A DNA stretch of 64,000 nucleotides. Source: Curtobacterium sp. MR_MD2014 (lineage in GTDB: Bacteria > Actinomycetota > Actinomycetes > Actinomycetales > Microbacteriaceae). Position numbers and translations under genes: made by a program. The stretch lies in the NCBI RefSeq assembly GCF_000772085.1, contig NZ_CP009755.1, positions 496,001-560,000 on the forward strand. Direction: 5' to 3'. The notes beneath the pieces are model-generated. The model saw nothing but the letters and a program-made list of their open reading frames with translations, did not search any database and was not told the origin of the DNA. Every line of letters begins with the position of its first letter. The stretch's first letter is position 1. Shown here piece after piece: positions 15,152 through 24,092 of this stretch.

Positions 15152-16171
15152 TCAGCGCGGAGCGGTCGTGCGGCGGGCGACGAGCCGGGGCTCGACCAGG
15201 GTCTCCTGCGCCGGAGCGGTCGGGTCGGCGATCCGGGCGAGCAGGCGCTCCCCGGCGCCACGGCCGATCTCCACGCTGCGGTCGTCGATGCTCGTGAGGC
15301 CGACGTAGGACGACGCCGCGAGCGGGGTGTCGTCGTAGCCCATCACCGACACGTCCTCGGGGACGCGCAAGCCCCGTGCGGCGAGCCCCGACATCGCACC
15401 GAGCGCCATGACGTCGTTCGCGGCGAACACCGCGGTGACGTCGGGGTGGCCGTCGAGCAGGTGCCCGACGGCCTCGGCGCCGGCCTCCTCGGTGGGTTCC
15501 ACGGGCATGACGTGCGTGGCGAGCGAGGCGGGCGACGTGGCGGAGGTGATCCGTGCCTCCAGGCCGGTGAGCCGCTCCGCGGACGCAGCCGAGCGCCCGC
15601 CGACGAAGCCGATGCGCGTGTGGCCGAGCGCGAGCAGGTGTTCGGCGGCCATCCGACCACCGGCGCGGTCGTCGTTCGCGACGGTGTCGGCGCGGGGGAG
15701 CACCGCACGACCGCCGGCGACGACGACGGGCATGCTCGCCGGGATCGCGAGGTCGGTGTCGGGCTCGCCGGCGATGACGATGCCCTCGACGCGCATGGAC
15801 AGGAAGCCCTCGACGGGTGAGGCGTCGAGCCCGGTGTTGAGGAAGCGGTCGGCGACGACGAGGCGGTGCCCCTGGTCCTGCAGCGCCTCGCGCAGGCCGG
15901 TGAGCAGGTCGACGAACCACTGGTTGCGGAAGTCGTCGAGGACGACGCCGATCGTGCGGCTGCGGGTGCCGGCGAGGGACACGGCCGCGGTGCTCGGGCG
16001 GTAGTCGAGTTCCTGGATGGCCCGCAGGACGGCCTCGCGGCGCTGGTCGCTGACCTTCGGGGACCGCTGGAGCACGAGCGAGACGAGGGACTTCGAGACC
16101 CCTGCGCGGGCGGCGACGTCGTAGATGGTCGCCGGTTTGCCGTCTGCGGTGGCGGACCTGCCGTCTCCCAT
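15152..16171 (-). CDS. LacI-family transcriptional regulator
   Basis: A 339-residue repressor. The N-terminal helix-turn-helix is TIYDVAARAGVSKSLVSLVLQ (about 15-35) followed by the hinge RPSTAAVSLAGTRS; the periplasmic-binding-like sugar domain follows (IGVVLDDFRNQWF, GIVIAGEP, VANDDRAGGRMAAEHLLALGH, AVFAANDVMALGAM, MGYDDTPLA). These bind a sugar or related effector. ATG 16171 is preceded by GAGGGAG. No transporter or glycosidase gene adjoins it, so it is an orphan regulator here and its effector is unknown. Confidence 0.92.
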   Translation of the reverse strand: MGDGRSATADGKPATIYDVAARAGVSKSLVSLVLQRSPKVSDQRREAVLRAIQELDYRPSTAAVSLAGTRSRTIGVVLDDFRNQWFVDLLTGLREALQDQGHRLVVADRFLNTGLDASPVEGFLSMRVEGIVIAGEPDTDLAIPASMPVVVAGGRAVLPRADTVANDDRAGGRMAAEHLLALGHTRIGFVGGRSAASAERLTGLEARITSATSPASLATHVMPVEPTEEAGAEAVGHLLDGHPDVTAVFAANDVMALGAMSGLAARGLRVPEDVSVMGYDDTPLAASSYVGLTSIDDRSVEIGRGAGERLLARIADPTAPAQETLVEPRLVARRTTAPR

Positions 16172-16355
16172 GATCTCCCTCGACCCGTCGTGGTGTCCCT
16201 CGATCGTAGCGGCCCCGACTCGAGCGGTTGTCAGGACATGGTGCGCCGACCGGGGTGGGTGGGGTGCGGTGGGGCGAGCGCGGGGTGTCCGGCGTGCTCG
16301 CGGGGCGGAGGTGGCGCGGAGGCGGCGTGTGGTGCTGGGTGCTCGCGCACCACCG

Positions 16356-16397
16356 GAAGCACGTCGCGCCACGGAACCGCGTGGCGCGACGTGCTTC
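16356..16397. terminator. 18-bp-stem hairpin after the YhgE gene
   Basis: A perfect 18-bp stem (16356-16373 with 16380-16397, loop GAACCG), about 55 bases past the stop of the YhgE/Pip gene on the minus strand and upstream of lacI. The rest of 16172-16452 is G-rich and holds no gene. Confidence 0.7.
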
Positions 16398-16452
16398 TCG
16401 TTGTGCTGACGGCCGCGCCGCCCCGAGCGCCCGAGCGCCCGCGCCGCCCGCG

Positions 16453-18522
16453 CTACCCGATCAGGCTCGGCCGCAGGTCGCGCAGCGTCCGCGAGCGGGT
16501 CTGCCGCGCCGTGACGACGTACGACACGAGCAGCGCGCCGAGCAACCAGCACGCGAGCACCCCCGCGTCCGACCACACCGCCGCGAACGACCCGCCGTAC
16601 ATCGTCTGCCGGATCGCGTCGACGGAGTAGGTCATCGGGAGCGCGAAGTGCAGCGCCGCCAACGGCCCCGGCAGCGTCTGCCACGGGAAGGTCCCGCCGG
16701 CGGTCACGAGCTGCACGAGCATGAGCACCAGGCCGAGGAACTGCCCGACCGAGCCGAGCAGCACGTTGAGCGCCATGATGATCGCCGCGAAGGTCGCCGA
16801 GGCGAGCACCATCACGGCCACCGTCGACCCGGCGTGCACCACGTCGAGGTCGAGCGCGAACCGCACGATCAGGAACAGCGCCGCCATCTGCACGACCCCG
16901 AGGAGCGCCGGGGTGAGCCAGCCGCCGAGCACCACGCGCAGCGGCTTCTGCACGGCGGTGATCGCCCGCTTGGAGATCGGCTTGAGGATGAGGAACAGCG
17001 CGTACATGCCGATCCAGGCGGCGAGCGAGATGAAGAACGGCGCGAGGCCGGCGCCGTAGTTCGACGCGGCGGCGACGTTGTCGTCGCCGACCTTGACCGG
17101 GTCCGAGATCACGGACGCCTGCGACGAGCGCTGTGCGGCGGTCGACGCCGGGATCCTCGTGCGTCCCTGGTCGAGCTTCGCGGCGAGCTCCTTCGAGCCG
17201 TCCTCGAGCTGGTCGACACCCGACGAGAGCTGCGAGGCACCGGACGCGGCCGACGCGGCACCGTCCGCGAGCGAGGCCGCACCGGAGGACAGCGTCGGTG
17301 CCGCGGCGGCGAGCTTCGACGTGCCCGCGGCGACCTGCGACGAGCCCGATGCGAGCTGCGAGGCGCCGCTCGACGCCGATGCGATGCCGTCCGCGAGCTG
17401 CGGCGACGCCGAGGCCAGCGCCGACGTGCCGGCCGCGACCTGGGCCGACCCGTCGCGGAGCTGGTCGACGGCCGACTTGGTCGACGCGTAGGTCTCCTTG
17501 GCCGAGGCGCCGGCGGTGTTCACGTCGCCGACCGCCTTCGTGATCGCCTCCTGCTGCGAGGGGGTCAGCGTGACGCCCTCCGGCAGGTTCGCGGTGATCT
17601 GCGCGAGCACCGTGGCGGCGTCCACCGGCTGCACCGCGTCGACGTCGGCGCTGACCGAGTCGACCTTGTCGGCCAACGCGGCGTTCCCCGCGGCGACCCG
17701 CTGCGCGCCGTCGTTCAGCTGCGCGGTCTGCGCGGGCAGCGACGCGGTCTGCTGCTGTGCGGACTGCAGCCCGGACGCCAGGGTCGAGGCGCCGGACGCG
17801 ACCTGCTGTGCGCCGCTGTCGAGCTGCGCGGTCTGCGCGGGCAGCGAGGCGGTACCGGAGGCGAGCTGCGAGGCCCCGTCGGAAAGCGCGGAGGTGCCGG
17901 ACGCGAGCGAGGACGCACCGTCGGCAGCCGTGGTGGCCCCCGATGCGAGCTGTCCCGCACCGTCGACGGCGTCGCCGAGGCTGTCCCGCACGTCGGCGAG
18001 TCCGACGAGCAGGGTCGTCGCCGCCTGCTTGCCGACCCGCTCGGCGACGGCCGTGCGCATGGTCTTGCCGGCCTGTTCCGCGATGGTCGAGGCGAGGTAC
18101 GAGTTCGTGTCCGCGGTCGTCATGACGAGTTCGGCACGCTTCGGGTCGTCGCCCTGCGCCGACGCCAGGGCCTCGGAGAAGTCGTGCGGGATCGTCACGA
18201 CGAAGTCGTACTTGCCGTTCCGCACGCCGGAGCGCGCGTCGGCCGCGGTCGTCTCGGTCCACTTGAAGTCGGCGCCGTCGATCGCCTCCTTCGTGACGTC
18301 CTCGCCGTAGTCGACCCGCTCGCCGTCGAGCGTCGCGCCGGCGTCCTGGTCGACGATCGCGGCCGGGATCTGGTCGAGCTTGGCGTACGGGTCGCGGTTC
18401 GCCCAGAGGTACGCGCCGCCGTAGAGCAGCGGCACCACCATGAGGGCGACGAACGCGAGCCGGGCGAGCGGCGTGGCGGTGAGGCGCGCCAGTTCGGCGC
18501 GGATGAGCGAGGGGATGGTCAC
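16453..18522 (-). CDS. YhgE/Pip-domain membrane protein (ABC-2-type exporter permease-like)
   Basis: A 689-residue protein. An N-terminal helix (about 20-42, ending LLYGGAYLWANRDPY) precedes an extracytoplasmic domain (AAIVDQDAGATLDGERVDYG), the YhgE N-terminal signature. Residues about 190-440 are a long region of repeated x-L-A-S-G-x-S/T-x-L-x-x-G units, predicted as extended helical/coiled stalk, and the C-terminal part has five to six membrane helices like ABC-2 permeases. The phage-infection-protein family includes type VII/ESX-like EsaA relatives and exporters. GTG 18522 overlaps the upstream stop by four bases. It forms an operon with the degenerate ABC-like protein and a TetR regulator. 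Confidence 0.88.
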   Translation of the reverse strand: MTIPSLIRAELARLTATPLARLAFVALMVVPLLYGGAYLWANRDPYAKLDQIPAAIVDQDAGATLDGERVDYGEDVTKEAIDGADFKWTETTAADARSGVRNGKYDFVVTIPHDFSEALASAQGDDPKRAELVMTTADTNSYLASTIAEQAGKTMRTAVAERVGKQAATTLLVGLADVRDSLGDAVDGAGQLASGATTAADGASSLASGTSALSDGASQLASGTASLPAQTAQLDSGAQQVASGASTLASGLQSAQQQTASLPAQTAQLNDGAQRVAAGNAALADKVDSVSADVDAVQPVDAATVLAQITANLPEGVTLTPSQQEAITKAVGDVNTAGASAKETYASTKSAVDQLRDGSAQVAAGTSALASASPQLADGIASASSGASQLASGSSQVAAGTSKLAAAAPTLSSGAASLADGAASAASGASQLSSGVDQLEDGSKELAAKLDQGRTRIPASTAAQRSSQASVISDPVKVGDDNVAAASNYGAGLAPFFISLAAWIGMYALFLILKPISKRAITAVQKPLRVVLGGWLTPALLGVVQMAALFLIVRFALDLDVVHAGSTVAVMVLASATFAAIIMALNVLLGSVGQFLGLVLMLVQLVTAGGTFPWQTLPGPLAALHFALPMTYSVDAIRQTMYGGSFAAVWSDAGVLACWLLGALLVSYVVTARQTRSRTLRDLRPSLIG

Positions 18523-19235
18523 GCGGGTGCCTCCGTCGGGACGGTTGCGGGAGTTTCGGGGTCGGAGGGGCCGGACGGGAGGCCCTGGTCGCCCCCGTCG
18601 GCCGAGGTCGCGTCGTCGGGACCCTCGGTGCGGATCGTGTCGAGCAGCTGCTCGACGGTGGCTGCGGCGGCCTTCGACGTCACGAGGACGACGGTGACGC
18701 CGCGCCGGGCGACGTCGCGCACGACCGCGAACCAGTCGGCCACGGCGCCGCCGTGCCGCTCGGGCGAGGTGAGCACGATGCCCGTGACCCCGTGCCGCAG
18801 CAGCGCGAGCTCGACGAGCAGCCGCACCCGCACGTCGGTCGGGACCCGCTGCACGTGCGTGTCGGCGTGGTCCCGCATGCCGAGCTCGTCGAGCACGGTG
18901 TCGACGTGGTCGCGCGAGGGGCGCTGCCCGGCGAACGCGAGTTCCTCGCGCACGACCTTCCGGAGCGTCATGACGGGGAACGGTTCGGCGACGCCCGGGG
19001 TGTCCACGAGCGCGAAGGCCGCGCGCACCGCTGCGGCGTCCTCGTGTCCGTCGAGCAGCACCCGCCCGGACTCGGGACGCATCCGCCCGCCGGCGATCAG
19101 GGACGCGAGCACCGGCGCCTGCTCGGTCTCGACGGCGACCACCCCGGGGCGACCAGGGGCGGCGACGGCGGACACGACGGGCAGCGCGGCGCCGGGCTCG
19201 TCGCCGATGCCGACGTGGTCGAGTTCGAGCGTCAT
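18519..19235 (-). CDS. Degenerate ABC-ATPase-like protein lacking nucleotide-binding motifs
   Basis: A 238-residue protein whose layout follows an ABC ATPase: GRVLLDGHED after the first strands, a TLRKVVREELAF segment resembling the x-T-V-x-E-N element, VLDELGMRDHAD, and a final strand VTVVLVTSKAA. Yet the Walker A loop is replaced by VETEQAPVLASLIAG (no GxxGxGKS/T), the LSGGQ signature by VPTDVR, and Walker B DE by TSPE. It should not hydrolyse ATP in the normal way. Its place, overlapping the YhgE/Pip gene by four bases and following a TetR gene, suggests an ABC-type partner subunit that has become regulatory or structural. The C-terminal tail is Pro/Thr/Asp-rich and includes a half hairpin core (GLPSG). 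Confidence 0.6.
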   Translation of the reverse strand: MTLELDHVGIGDEPGAALPVVSAVAAPGRPGVVAVETEQAPVLASLIAGGRMRPESGRVLLDGHEDAAAVRAAFALVDTPGVAEPFPVMTLRKVVREELAFAGQRPSRDHVDTVLDELGMRDHADTHVQRVPTDVRVRLLVELALLRHGVTGIVLTSPERHGGAVADWFAVVRDVARRGVTVVLVTSKAAAATVEQLLDTIRTEGPDDATSADGGDQGLPSGPSDPETPATVPTEAPA

Positions 19236-19897
19236 GCGCGGGTCTCCTGCTCGGTACGGGGTGCGGGTGCGGCGGGTTCGGACAGCAGCGCGGTGCGCCA
19301 GTCGATGCCGGCGGTGCCGAGCGCCGACAGCACGACCGTGCGGCGACCGGCTTCGTCGCTCGTGCCGGACCGGGTGGCCTCGTCGAGGACGGCGATGCAC
19401 GCGGCCTCGACCAGGCGGGCGAGCGTGTCCGCGTCGACGTCGTCGCGCATCGAGCCCTCGTCGATGCCGAGCGCGCAGGCCGTGCGGACCTGTGCCCGCA
19501 GCGGCGCGAACACCTCGGCCACGGACTCGGCGAACGGGCTGCGCAGGGCGACGCGGGCCATGGAGCGCACGTGCGAGACCTCGGCCCAGAGCGTCACGGC
19601 GATCGCCGCGAGCCGTGCGGCGGGCGGGAGGTCGGCGAGCTCGGACGACGACGGCATCGCGCCGGCGATCCGTGCGGCGCCGCCGGTCACGACCTCGCGC
19701 ACGAGGTCGTCGCGGGAGGGGAAGTGTCCGTAGACCGCACGGCGCGACAGGCCCGCGGCGGACGCGATGGTCTCGAGCGAGGCATCGGGGTCCTGCTGCA
19801 GGACGCTCCGCGCGGCCTCGATCAGGGCGGCCCGGTTCGCCGTCGCGTCCCGTCGGGGCGCGCGTCCGGGCTGGTCGGTGGTGGTCACGAGCACCAT
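19232..19897 (-). CDS. TetR-family regulator of the YhgE operon
   Basis: A 221-residue protein (from ATG 19897) with the HTH at about residues 17-62: RAALIEAARSVLQQDPDASLE, then TIASAAGLSRRAVYGHFPSRDDLV. The helical C-terminal domain is for ligand binding and dimerization. It is the first gene of a three-gene operon (4-base overlap with the ABC-like gene). A 26-bp palindrome just upstream (19903-19928) looks like its operator, so autorepression is likely. A longer frame begins at 19924 but runs through the operator, so ATG 19897 is preferred; GTG 19891 is another option. Confidence 0.88.
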   Translation of the reverse strand: MVLVTTTDQPGRAPRRDATANRAALIEAARSVLQQDPDASLETIASAAGLSRRAVYGHFPSRDDLVREVVTGGAARIAGAMPSSSELADLPPAARLAAIAVTLWAEVSHVRSMARVALRSPFAESVAEVFAPLRAQVRTACALGIDEGSMRDDVDADTLARLVEAACIAVLDEATRSGTSDEAGRRTVVLSALGTAGIDWRTALLSEPAAPAPRTEQETRA

Positions 19898-19902
19898 CGT
19901 AA

Positions 19903-19928
19903 TAACGTGCACACAGCTGTGCAAGTTA
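19903..19928. promoter_or_regulatory. Palindromic operator TAACnTGCACA-CAGC-TGTGCAnGTTA
   Basis: Two perfect 11-base half-sites (TAACGTGCACA and TGTGCAAGTTA, identical as complements except the unpaired fifth base) separated by CAGC. It begins five bases upstream of the TetR start codon and would overlap its promoter, the usual place for a TetR autoregulatory operator. The subtilase gene begins 119 bases to the right and could also be affected. Confidence 0.7.
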
Positions 19929-20046
19929 CGAGGTGCTGTACCCCCGAACGAGGGTCAGTCCTCCAAAGTGCGGACTGTTCCGCCTGTGAACGAACGCATA
20001 ACTTCACAGGAATTCCCACCACGGACAGAGCCGAGGAGTGCGCCCT

Positions 20047-23000
20047 GTGACACGTGCAACACCGAACCGTGCAGTACCCGAGCAACCACCCACCACGGAG
20101 CGCACCACGCGGTCACGCGTCGCACGCATCCTGACCGCCGGCATCGCCGCCGTCGCCCTGTCGTGCGGCGGTCTCGCCGTGGGCGGCGCAGCGAACGCCG
20201 CGCCGAGCGGTCTCTCCGCCGCCGACCTCAAGCTCGCGGCGCCCCTGCGCGACGCCAAGCCCCAGAAGACGGTCGCGGCGTTCGTCCGCACGACCGGCCA
20301 GGGGGCCCTCGAGGTCGACGCGAAGGCGAAGGGCGGCGACCTGACGAAGTCGAAGACGCCGTCGTCCGCCGCGAAGGAGCGCGTGCAGGCGATCACGTCG
20401 ACCGTCGACGCCGTCCGCGCCGCCGTCAAGCGGTCCGACGCAGAGGCGACGGAGCTGTACTCGACCGAGTACACCGTCCCCGGTGTCGCCGTCGTCGCCG
20501 ACGTCGACGCCCTGCGCGACATCGCCAGCCGGTCGGACGTCGAGAGCATCATCCCGCTCACGCCGAAGAAGATCGTCGACCCGACCCCGGGTGACGCGTC
20601 GAAGGCCCCGAGCGGCGTCGACCCCGACCTGGTGCAGCCGGGCGCGGACGGCGTCAGCCCGAAGAACGCCGCGAGCGACGTCTACACGCGCTCGCTCGAC
20701 GCGTGGCAGCAGACCGGCCGCACCGGCAAGGGCGTCAACGTCGCCGTCCTCGACACCGGTCTCGACTACACCCAGGCCGACTTCGGCGGCCCCGGCACGA
20801 CGGCCGCGTACGAGCAGGCCCTCGCGAGCACGAGCGCGCCGGACCCGAGCTGGTTCGATGCGAAGAAGTACCTCGGTGGCTACGACTTCGCCGGCCCCAC
20901 CTACAACGCCGACTCCTCGAGCGCGGGCTACGACCCGACCCCGAAGCCGGACGCGAACCCGATCGACGGCAAGGGCGGCGACCACGGCACGCACGTGTCC
21001 GGCACCGCCGCGGGCTACGGCCTGACCGCGGACAAGAAGACGTTCCGCGGCGACTACACGAAGCTGACCAACCAGTCCGTCCAGGACATGTGGATCGGCC
21101 CGGGCACCGCGCCGGACGCCGGCCTCTACGCCCTCAAGGTGTTCGGTGACGGCGGCGGCTCGACCGACCTGACCGGTGCCGCGCTCGACTGGGTCGGCCA
21201 GGCCCTGACCGAGGGCAAGGACATCAACGTCCTCAACCTGTCGCTCGGTTCCGACTACGGCGCACCGGACGACCCCGACAACGCGAAGATCGACGCGCTC
21301 ACCGCCCGCGGTGTCCTGCCCGTCATCGCCTCGGGCAACGCCGACGACTTCACCGACATCGGTGGCTCGCCGGGCAACGCCGAGGGCGCCCTCACCGTCG
21401 CCGCGAGCGCCACCGGGCAGTCGCTGTTCGACGGTGTCAAGGCCACCGCGCCGTCCGACGTCGCCGGCACCTACCGAGCGCAGTACTCGCAGAACTACCA
21501 GGGCACGCTGCCGGTGGAGGGCGACGTCGTCGTCCCGACCACGAACATCGACGGCTGCGCAGCGTTCAGCGCCGACGAGGCCGCGGAGATCAAGGGCAAG
21601 GTCGTCTGGCTGAAGTGGACCGACGGGGCGCTCGAGTGCGGCTCCGGTGTGCGCTTCACCAACGTGCAGGCAGCCGGCGGTGTCGGCGTCCTGCTGGCCG
21701 GGACGGTGACCAGCTTCGACTCGGGCATCGCGGGGAACGCGACCATCCCGGGTGCCGAGCTGACCTCGGACAGCGCTGCGAGCCTCCAGGCCGCCGCGAC
21801 GGCCGGAACCCTGCACGTGCAGTTCGCCCAGGAGCTCAAGGGCTTCCAGCTGGCGACCGACCAGGCGAACGTGAACACGCTCGCCCCGTTCACCAGCCGT
21901 GGCGTGCACGGCTCGTTCGACGACATCGTCAAGCCGGACGTCGCCGGCCCCGGGGTCAACGTGATCTCCGCGGCCAACGGCACCGGTGACGGCCGCATGT
22001 CGATGAGCGGCACCTCGATGGCGACCCCGCACGTGGCCGGCATCGTCGCGCTGACGTTCCAGTCGCACCCGTCGTGGACGGCCCCGCAGGTCAAGGCCGC
22101 CGTGATGAACACCGCGACGCACGACGTTCGTCAGGGTGACCGGAACGCCACGCTGCTGCGCCAGGGCACCGGCCGCGTCGACGCGCTGCAGGCGGTCACC
22201 GCGGGCACCACGGTGCGCAGCATCGAGAACGACCAGCTCGTCACCGCCTCGTACGGTGTCGTCGAGGTCAGCGGGAAGACCACCGAGTCCCGCACCCTGC
22301 AGATCCAGAACACCGACGGCCGTCCGCACACGTACGACGTGGCGTACCAGGCCCAGGTGGACCAGCCGGGTGTCGCGTTCTCGCTGAGCACGAAGCGGGT
22401 CACCGCTCCGGCGCACGGCACCGCGACCGTCAAGCTGACGTACACGATCGCCGACCCGACGCAGCTGCGTCGCGTCATCGACCCCACGCAGGAGTCGGTG
22501 CAGTCCGGCTACCAGCGTGAGTTCGTCGCCGCCGAGTCCGGTGTCGTGTCCTTCACGCCGACGGACGCGAAGCTGAACCCGATGCGCCTCGGTGCGTACG
22601 TCGCGCCGAAGCCGGTCAGTGCCGTGCACGGCAAGGACATCGCGTTCTCGGGCTCGACCACGACCGCGGAGCTCGCGCTCACCGGCCGCTCGGTCGACCA
22701 GGGCGACGCCGTGACCGGGTACCACTCGTCCGTCGCACCGTTCGTCCTGGGCGGGACCGACCCGCAGGAGCCGCTGCCCGCCGGTTCGGCGAAGCAGTCG
22801 CTGCAGGCCGCCGACATCCGGGCCTACGGCGCGAACTACGACAAGGCATCCGACACGCTCGCCTTCGGCGTCCAGACCGCGGGTGCCGACGCGAACCCCG
22901 GCGCGGTGACCAACGTCGAGGTCCTCATCGACACGGACCGCGACGGTGAGCCGGACTACCTCGTCTACGACGCCAAGTCGGCCACGGTCGACGCGACGCT

Positions 23001-23706
23001 CGCCACCACGGTGGACCTCGCGACGGGCAAGACGGTCGACGCGCAGCCGCTCAACGGCGGCACCGCGGGACAGGACGTCAACACGTTCGACAGCGCCGTC
23101 AAGGTGCTGACGGTGTCGGCGTCGACCATCGGTGCGACCGGTCCGTTCGACTACTCGGTCCTGACCGAGTCGGCGTACGCCCCGGCCCTCGCCACCAGCG
23201 GCTCCAACGTCGTGGACGAGACCGACCCGGCGACGTACGACCCGTCGGCACCGGCGCTCACCTTCGCGCAGGGCACCACCACCGGTGTGCTCTACGCGGA
23301 CAAGGGCGCGCTGCAGGTCACGCGACAGGCCGACGCCACGAACGCCCGGGTCCTGCTGCTCCACCTCGGCAACGCGGTGGGCGACCAGGCCGACGTGCTC
23401 CAGGCGGCGCAGACCGCGCCGACGCTCACCCTCCGCGAGGGCAGCGCCGTCACGATCTCCGGCACCCCGAAGGTCGGCAAGACGCTCAAGGCGAAGCCCG
23501 GCTCGTGGGACGGCAAGAAGGTCTCGTACTCGTACCAGTGGCTCCGTGACGGCGTCGCGGTGCAGGGTGCGACGGACCAGCGCTACACGCTCGGCACGAC
23601 GGACGCGGGGCACCGCTTCTCCGTCGAGGTGACGGCGAAGGCGACGGGCTACCAGGACGGCTCGGCGACCTCCGCCGAGACCGCGAAGGTGGCACCTCGC
23701 AAGTAG
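20047..23706 (+). CDS. Secreted subtilisin-like serine protease (peptidase S8)
   Basis: A 1219-residue exported protease. A twin-arginine-like n-region (TTRSRVARI) and hydrophobic core end in GGAANAAPS (signal peptide about 1-52). An I9-type propeptide follows, then the S8 domain with the triad D236 (AVLDTGLDY), H313 (DHGTHVSGTAAG) and S657 (GTSMATPHVAG). A PA domain is inserted between H and S. The C-terminal half holds Fn3/Ig-like modules and ends with SYQWLRDGVAVQGATDQRYT, a bacterial Ig-like repeat common in Microbacteriaceae. GTG 20047 follows GAGGAG by eight bases; GTG 20038 overlaps that site. It probably degrades external protein. No anchor is visible. Confidence 0.92.
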   Translation: MTRATPNRAVPEQPPTTERTTRSRVARILTAGIAAVALSCGGLAVGGAANAAPSGLSAADLKLAAPLRDAKPQKTVAAFVRTTGQGALEVDAKAKGGDLTKSKTPSSAAKERVQAITSTVDAVRAAVKRSDAEATELYSTEYTVPGVAVVADVDALRDIASRSDVESIIPLTPKKIVDPTPGDASKAPSGVDPDLVQPGADGVSPKNAASDVYTRSLDAWQQTGRTGKGVNVAVLDTGLDYTQADFGGPGTTAAYEQALASTSAPDPSWFDAKKYLGGYDFAGPTYNADSSSAGYDPTPKPDANPIDGKGGDHGTHVSGTAAGYGLTADKKTFRGDYTKLTNQSVQDMWIGPGTAPDAGLYALKVFGDGGGSTDLTGAALDWVGQALTEGKDINVLNLSLGSDYGAPDDPDNAKIDALTARGVLPVIASGNADDFTDIGGSPGNAEGALTVAASATGQSLFDGVKATAPSDVAGTYRAQYSQNYQGTLPVEGDVVVPTTNIDGCAAFSADEAAEIKGKVVWLKWTDGALECGSGVRFTNVQAAGGVGVLLAGTVTSFDSGIAGNATIPGAELTSDSAASLQAAATAGTLHVQFAQELKGFQLATDQANVNTLAPFTSRGVHGSFDDIVKPDVAGPGVNVISAANGTGDGRMSMSGTSMATPHVAGIVALTFQSHPSWTAPQVKAAVMNTATHDVRQGDRNATLLRQGTGRVDALQAVTAGTTVRSIENDQLVTASYGVVEVSGKTTESRTLQIQNTDGRPHTYDVAYQAQVDQPGVAFSLSTKRVTAPAHGTATVKLTYTIADPTQLRRVIDPTQESVQSGYQREFVAAESGVVSFTPTDAKLNPMRLGAYVAPKPVSAVHGKDIAFSGSTTTAELALTGRSVDQGDAVTGYHSSVAPFVLGGTDPQEPLPAGSAKQSLQAADIRAYGANYDKASDTLAFGVQTAGADANPGAVTNVEVLIDTDRDGEPDYLVYDAKSATVDATLATTVDLATGKTVDAQPLNGGTAGQDVNTFDSAVKVLTVSASTIGATGPFDYSVLTESAYAPALATSGSNVVDETDPATYDPSAPALTFAQGTTTGVLYADKGALQVTRQADATNARVLLLHLGNAVGDQADVLQAAQTAPTLTLREGSAVTISGTPKVGKTLKAKPGSWDGKKVSYSYQWLRDGVAVQGATDQRYTLGTTDAGHRFSVEVTAKATGYQDGSATSAETAKVAPRK

Positions 23707-23716
23707 CGATCGACAC

Positions 23717-23751
23717 GAACGCCCCGTCACCGGTCCGGTGGCGGGGCGTTC
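23717..23751 (+). terminator. Hairpin terminator of the subtilase gene
   Basis: GAACGCCCCGTCACCG pairs with CGGTGGCGGGGCGTTC (one G-T pair) around a 3-base loop, beginning ten bases after the stop codon. Confidence 0.8.
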
Positions 23752-23841
23752 GCCGTTCCCGGTCTCCGAGCGGAGTGGTCCCGAGTGCGGCAATGGGACA
23801 TGTAGTTAGGCAAACTAGGCAATGGATGGGAGAGTGAGGCC

Positions 23842-24012
23842 ATGCGATCCCACACCTCCCTGATGCAGCTCCGGGCGAACCCGATGGAGTGGCGCCGCCG
23901 TGGGCTGACCCCGCCCGACGCGCTCCAGGCCATGGTCGAGGAGCGGCTCGCGCAGCCAGGTCACGCCCAGCCGGTGGGCGACCCGTCGTACCAGGACTTC
24001 TTCCGCGCCTGA
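23842..24012 (+). CDS. Small 56-residue protein of unknown function
   Basis: An ATG-started frame of 56 residues, MRSHTSLMQLRANPMEWR at its start and VGDPSYQDFFRA at its end. It is basic in the first half, with no membrane segment, and not recognised. A GAGTGAGG stretch precedes the start by a few bases. Upstream lies TTAGGCAA-ACTAGGCAA, a short direct repeat (about 23804-23822) in a locally A+T-rich patch that may carry the promoter. Codon choice is as G+C-rich at third positions as in neighbouring genes and a family hairpin follows 23 bases after the stop, both of which support a real gene. Confidence 0.55.
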   Translation: MRSHTSLMQLRANPMEWRRRGLTPPDALQAMVEERLAQPGHAQPVGDPSYQDFFRA

Positions 24013-24034
24013 TCGCGGAACGCCACCACCACGA

Positions 24035-24078
24035 CGGACGGGAGGCGCGGTGCCAGCTGGCACCGCGCCTCCCGTCCG
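24035..24078. terminator. 44-bp perfect palindrome of the GGACGGGAGGC family
   Basis: Arms of 22 bases (24035-24056 and 24057-24078) are perfectly complementary with no spacer; the left arm begins CGGACGGGAGGC. It lies between the small gene (+) and the antitoxin-like gene (-), so it can end both transcripts. Confidence 0.8.
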
Positions 24079-24092
24079 TTCCGTGGTGCGGT

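Noticed and set aside
16228..19902. A 1224-residue plus-strand frame
   Set aside because: Runs antisense through three well-supported genes (YhgE, ABC-like, TetR); composition is shadow-like.
20113..23793. A 1226-residue minus-strand frame
   Set aside because: Shadow of the subtilase gene; no signal peptide, no domain, Arg/Gly/Val-rich shadow composition.
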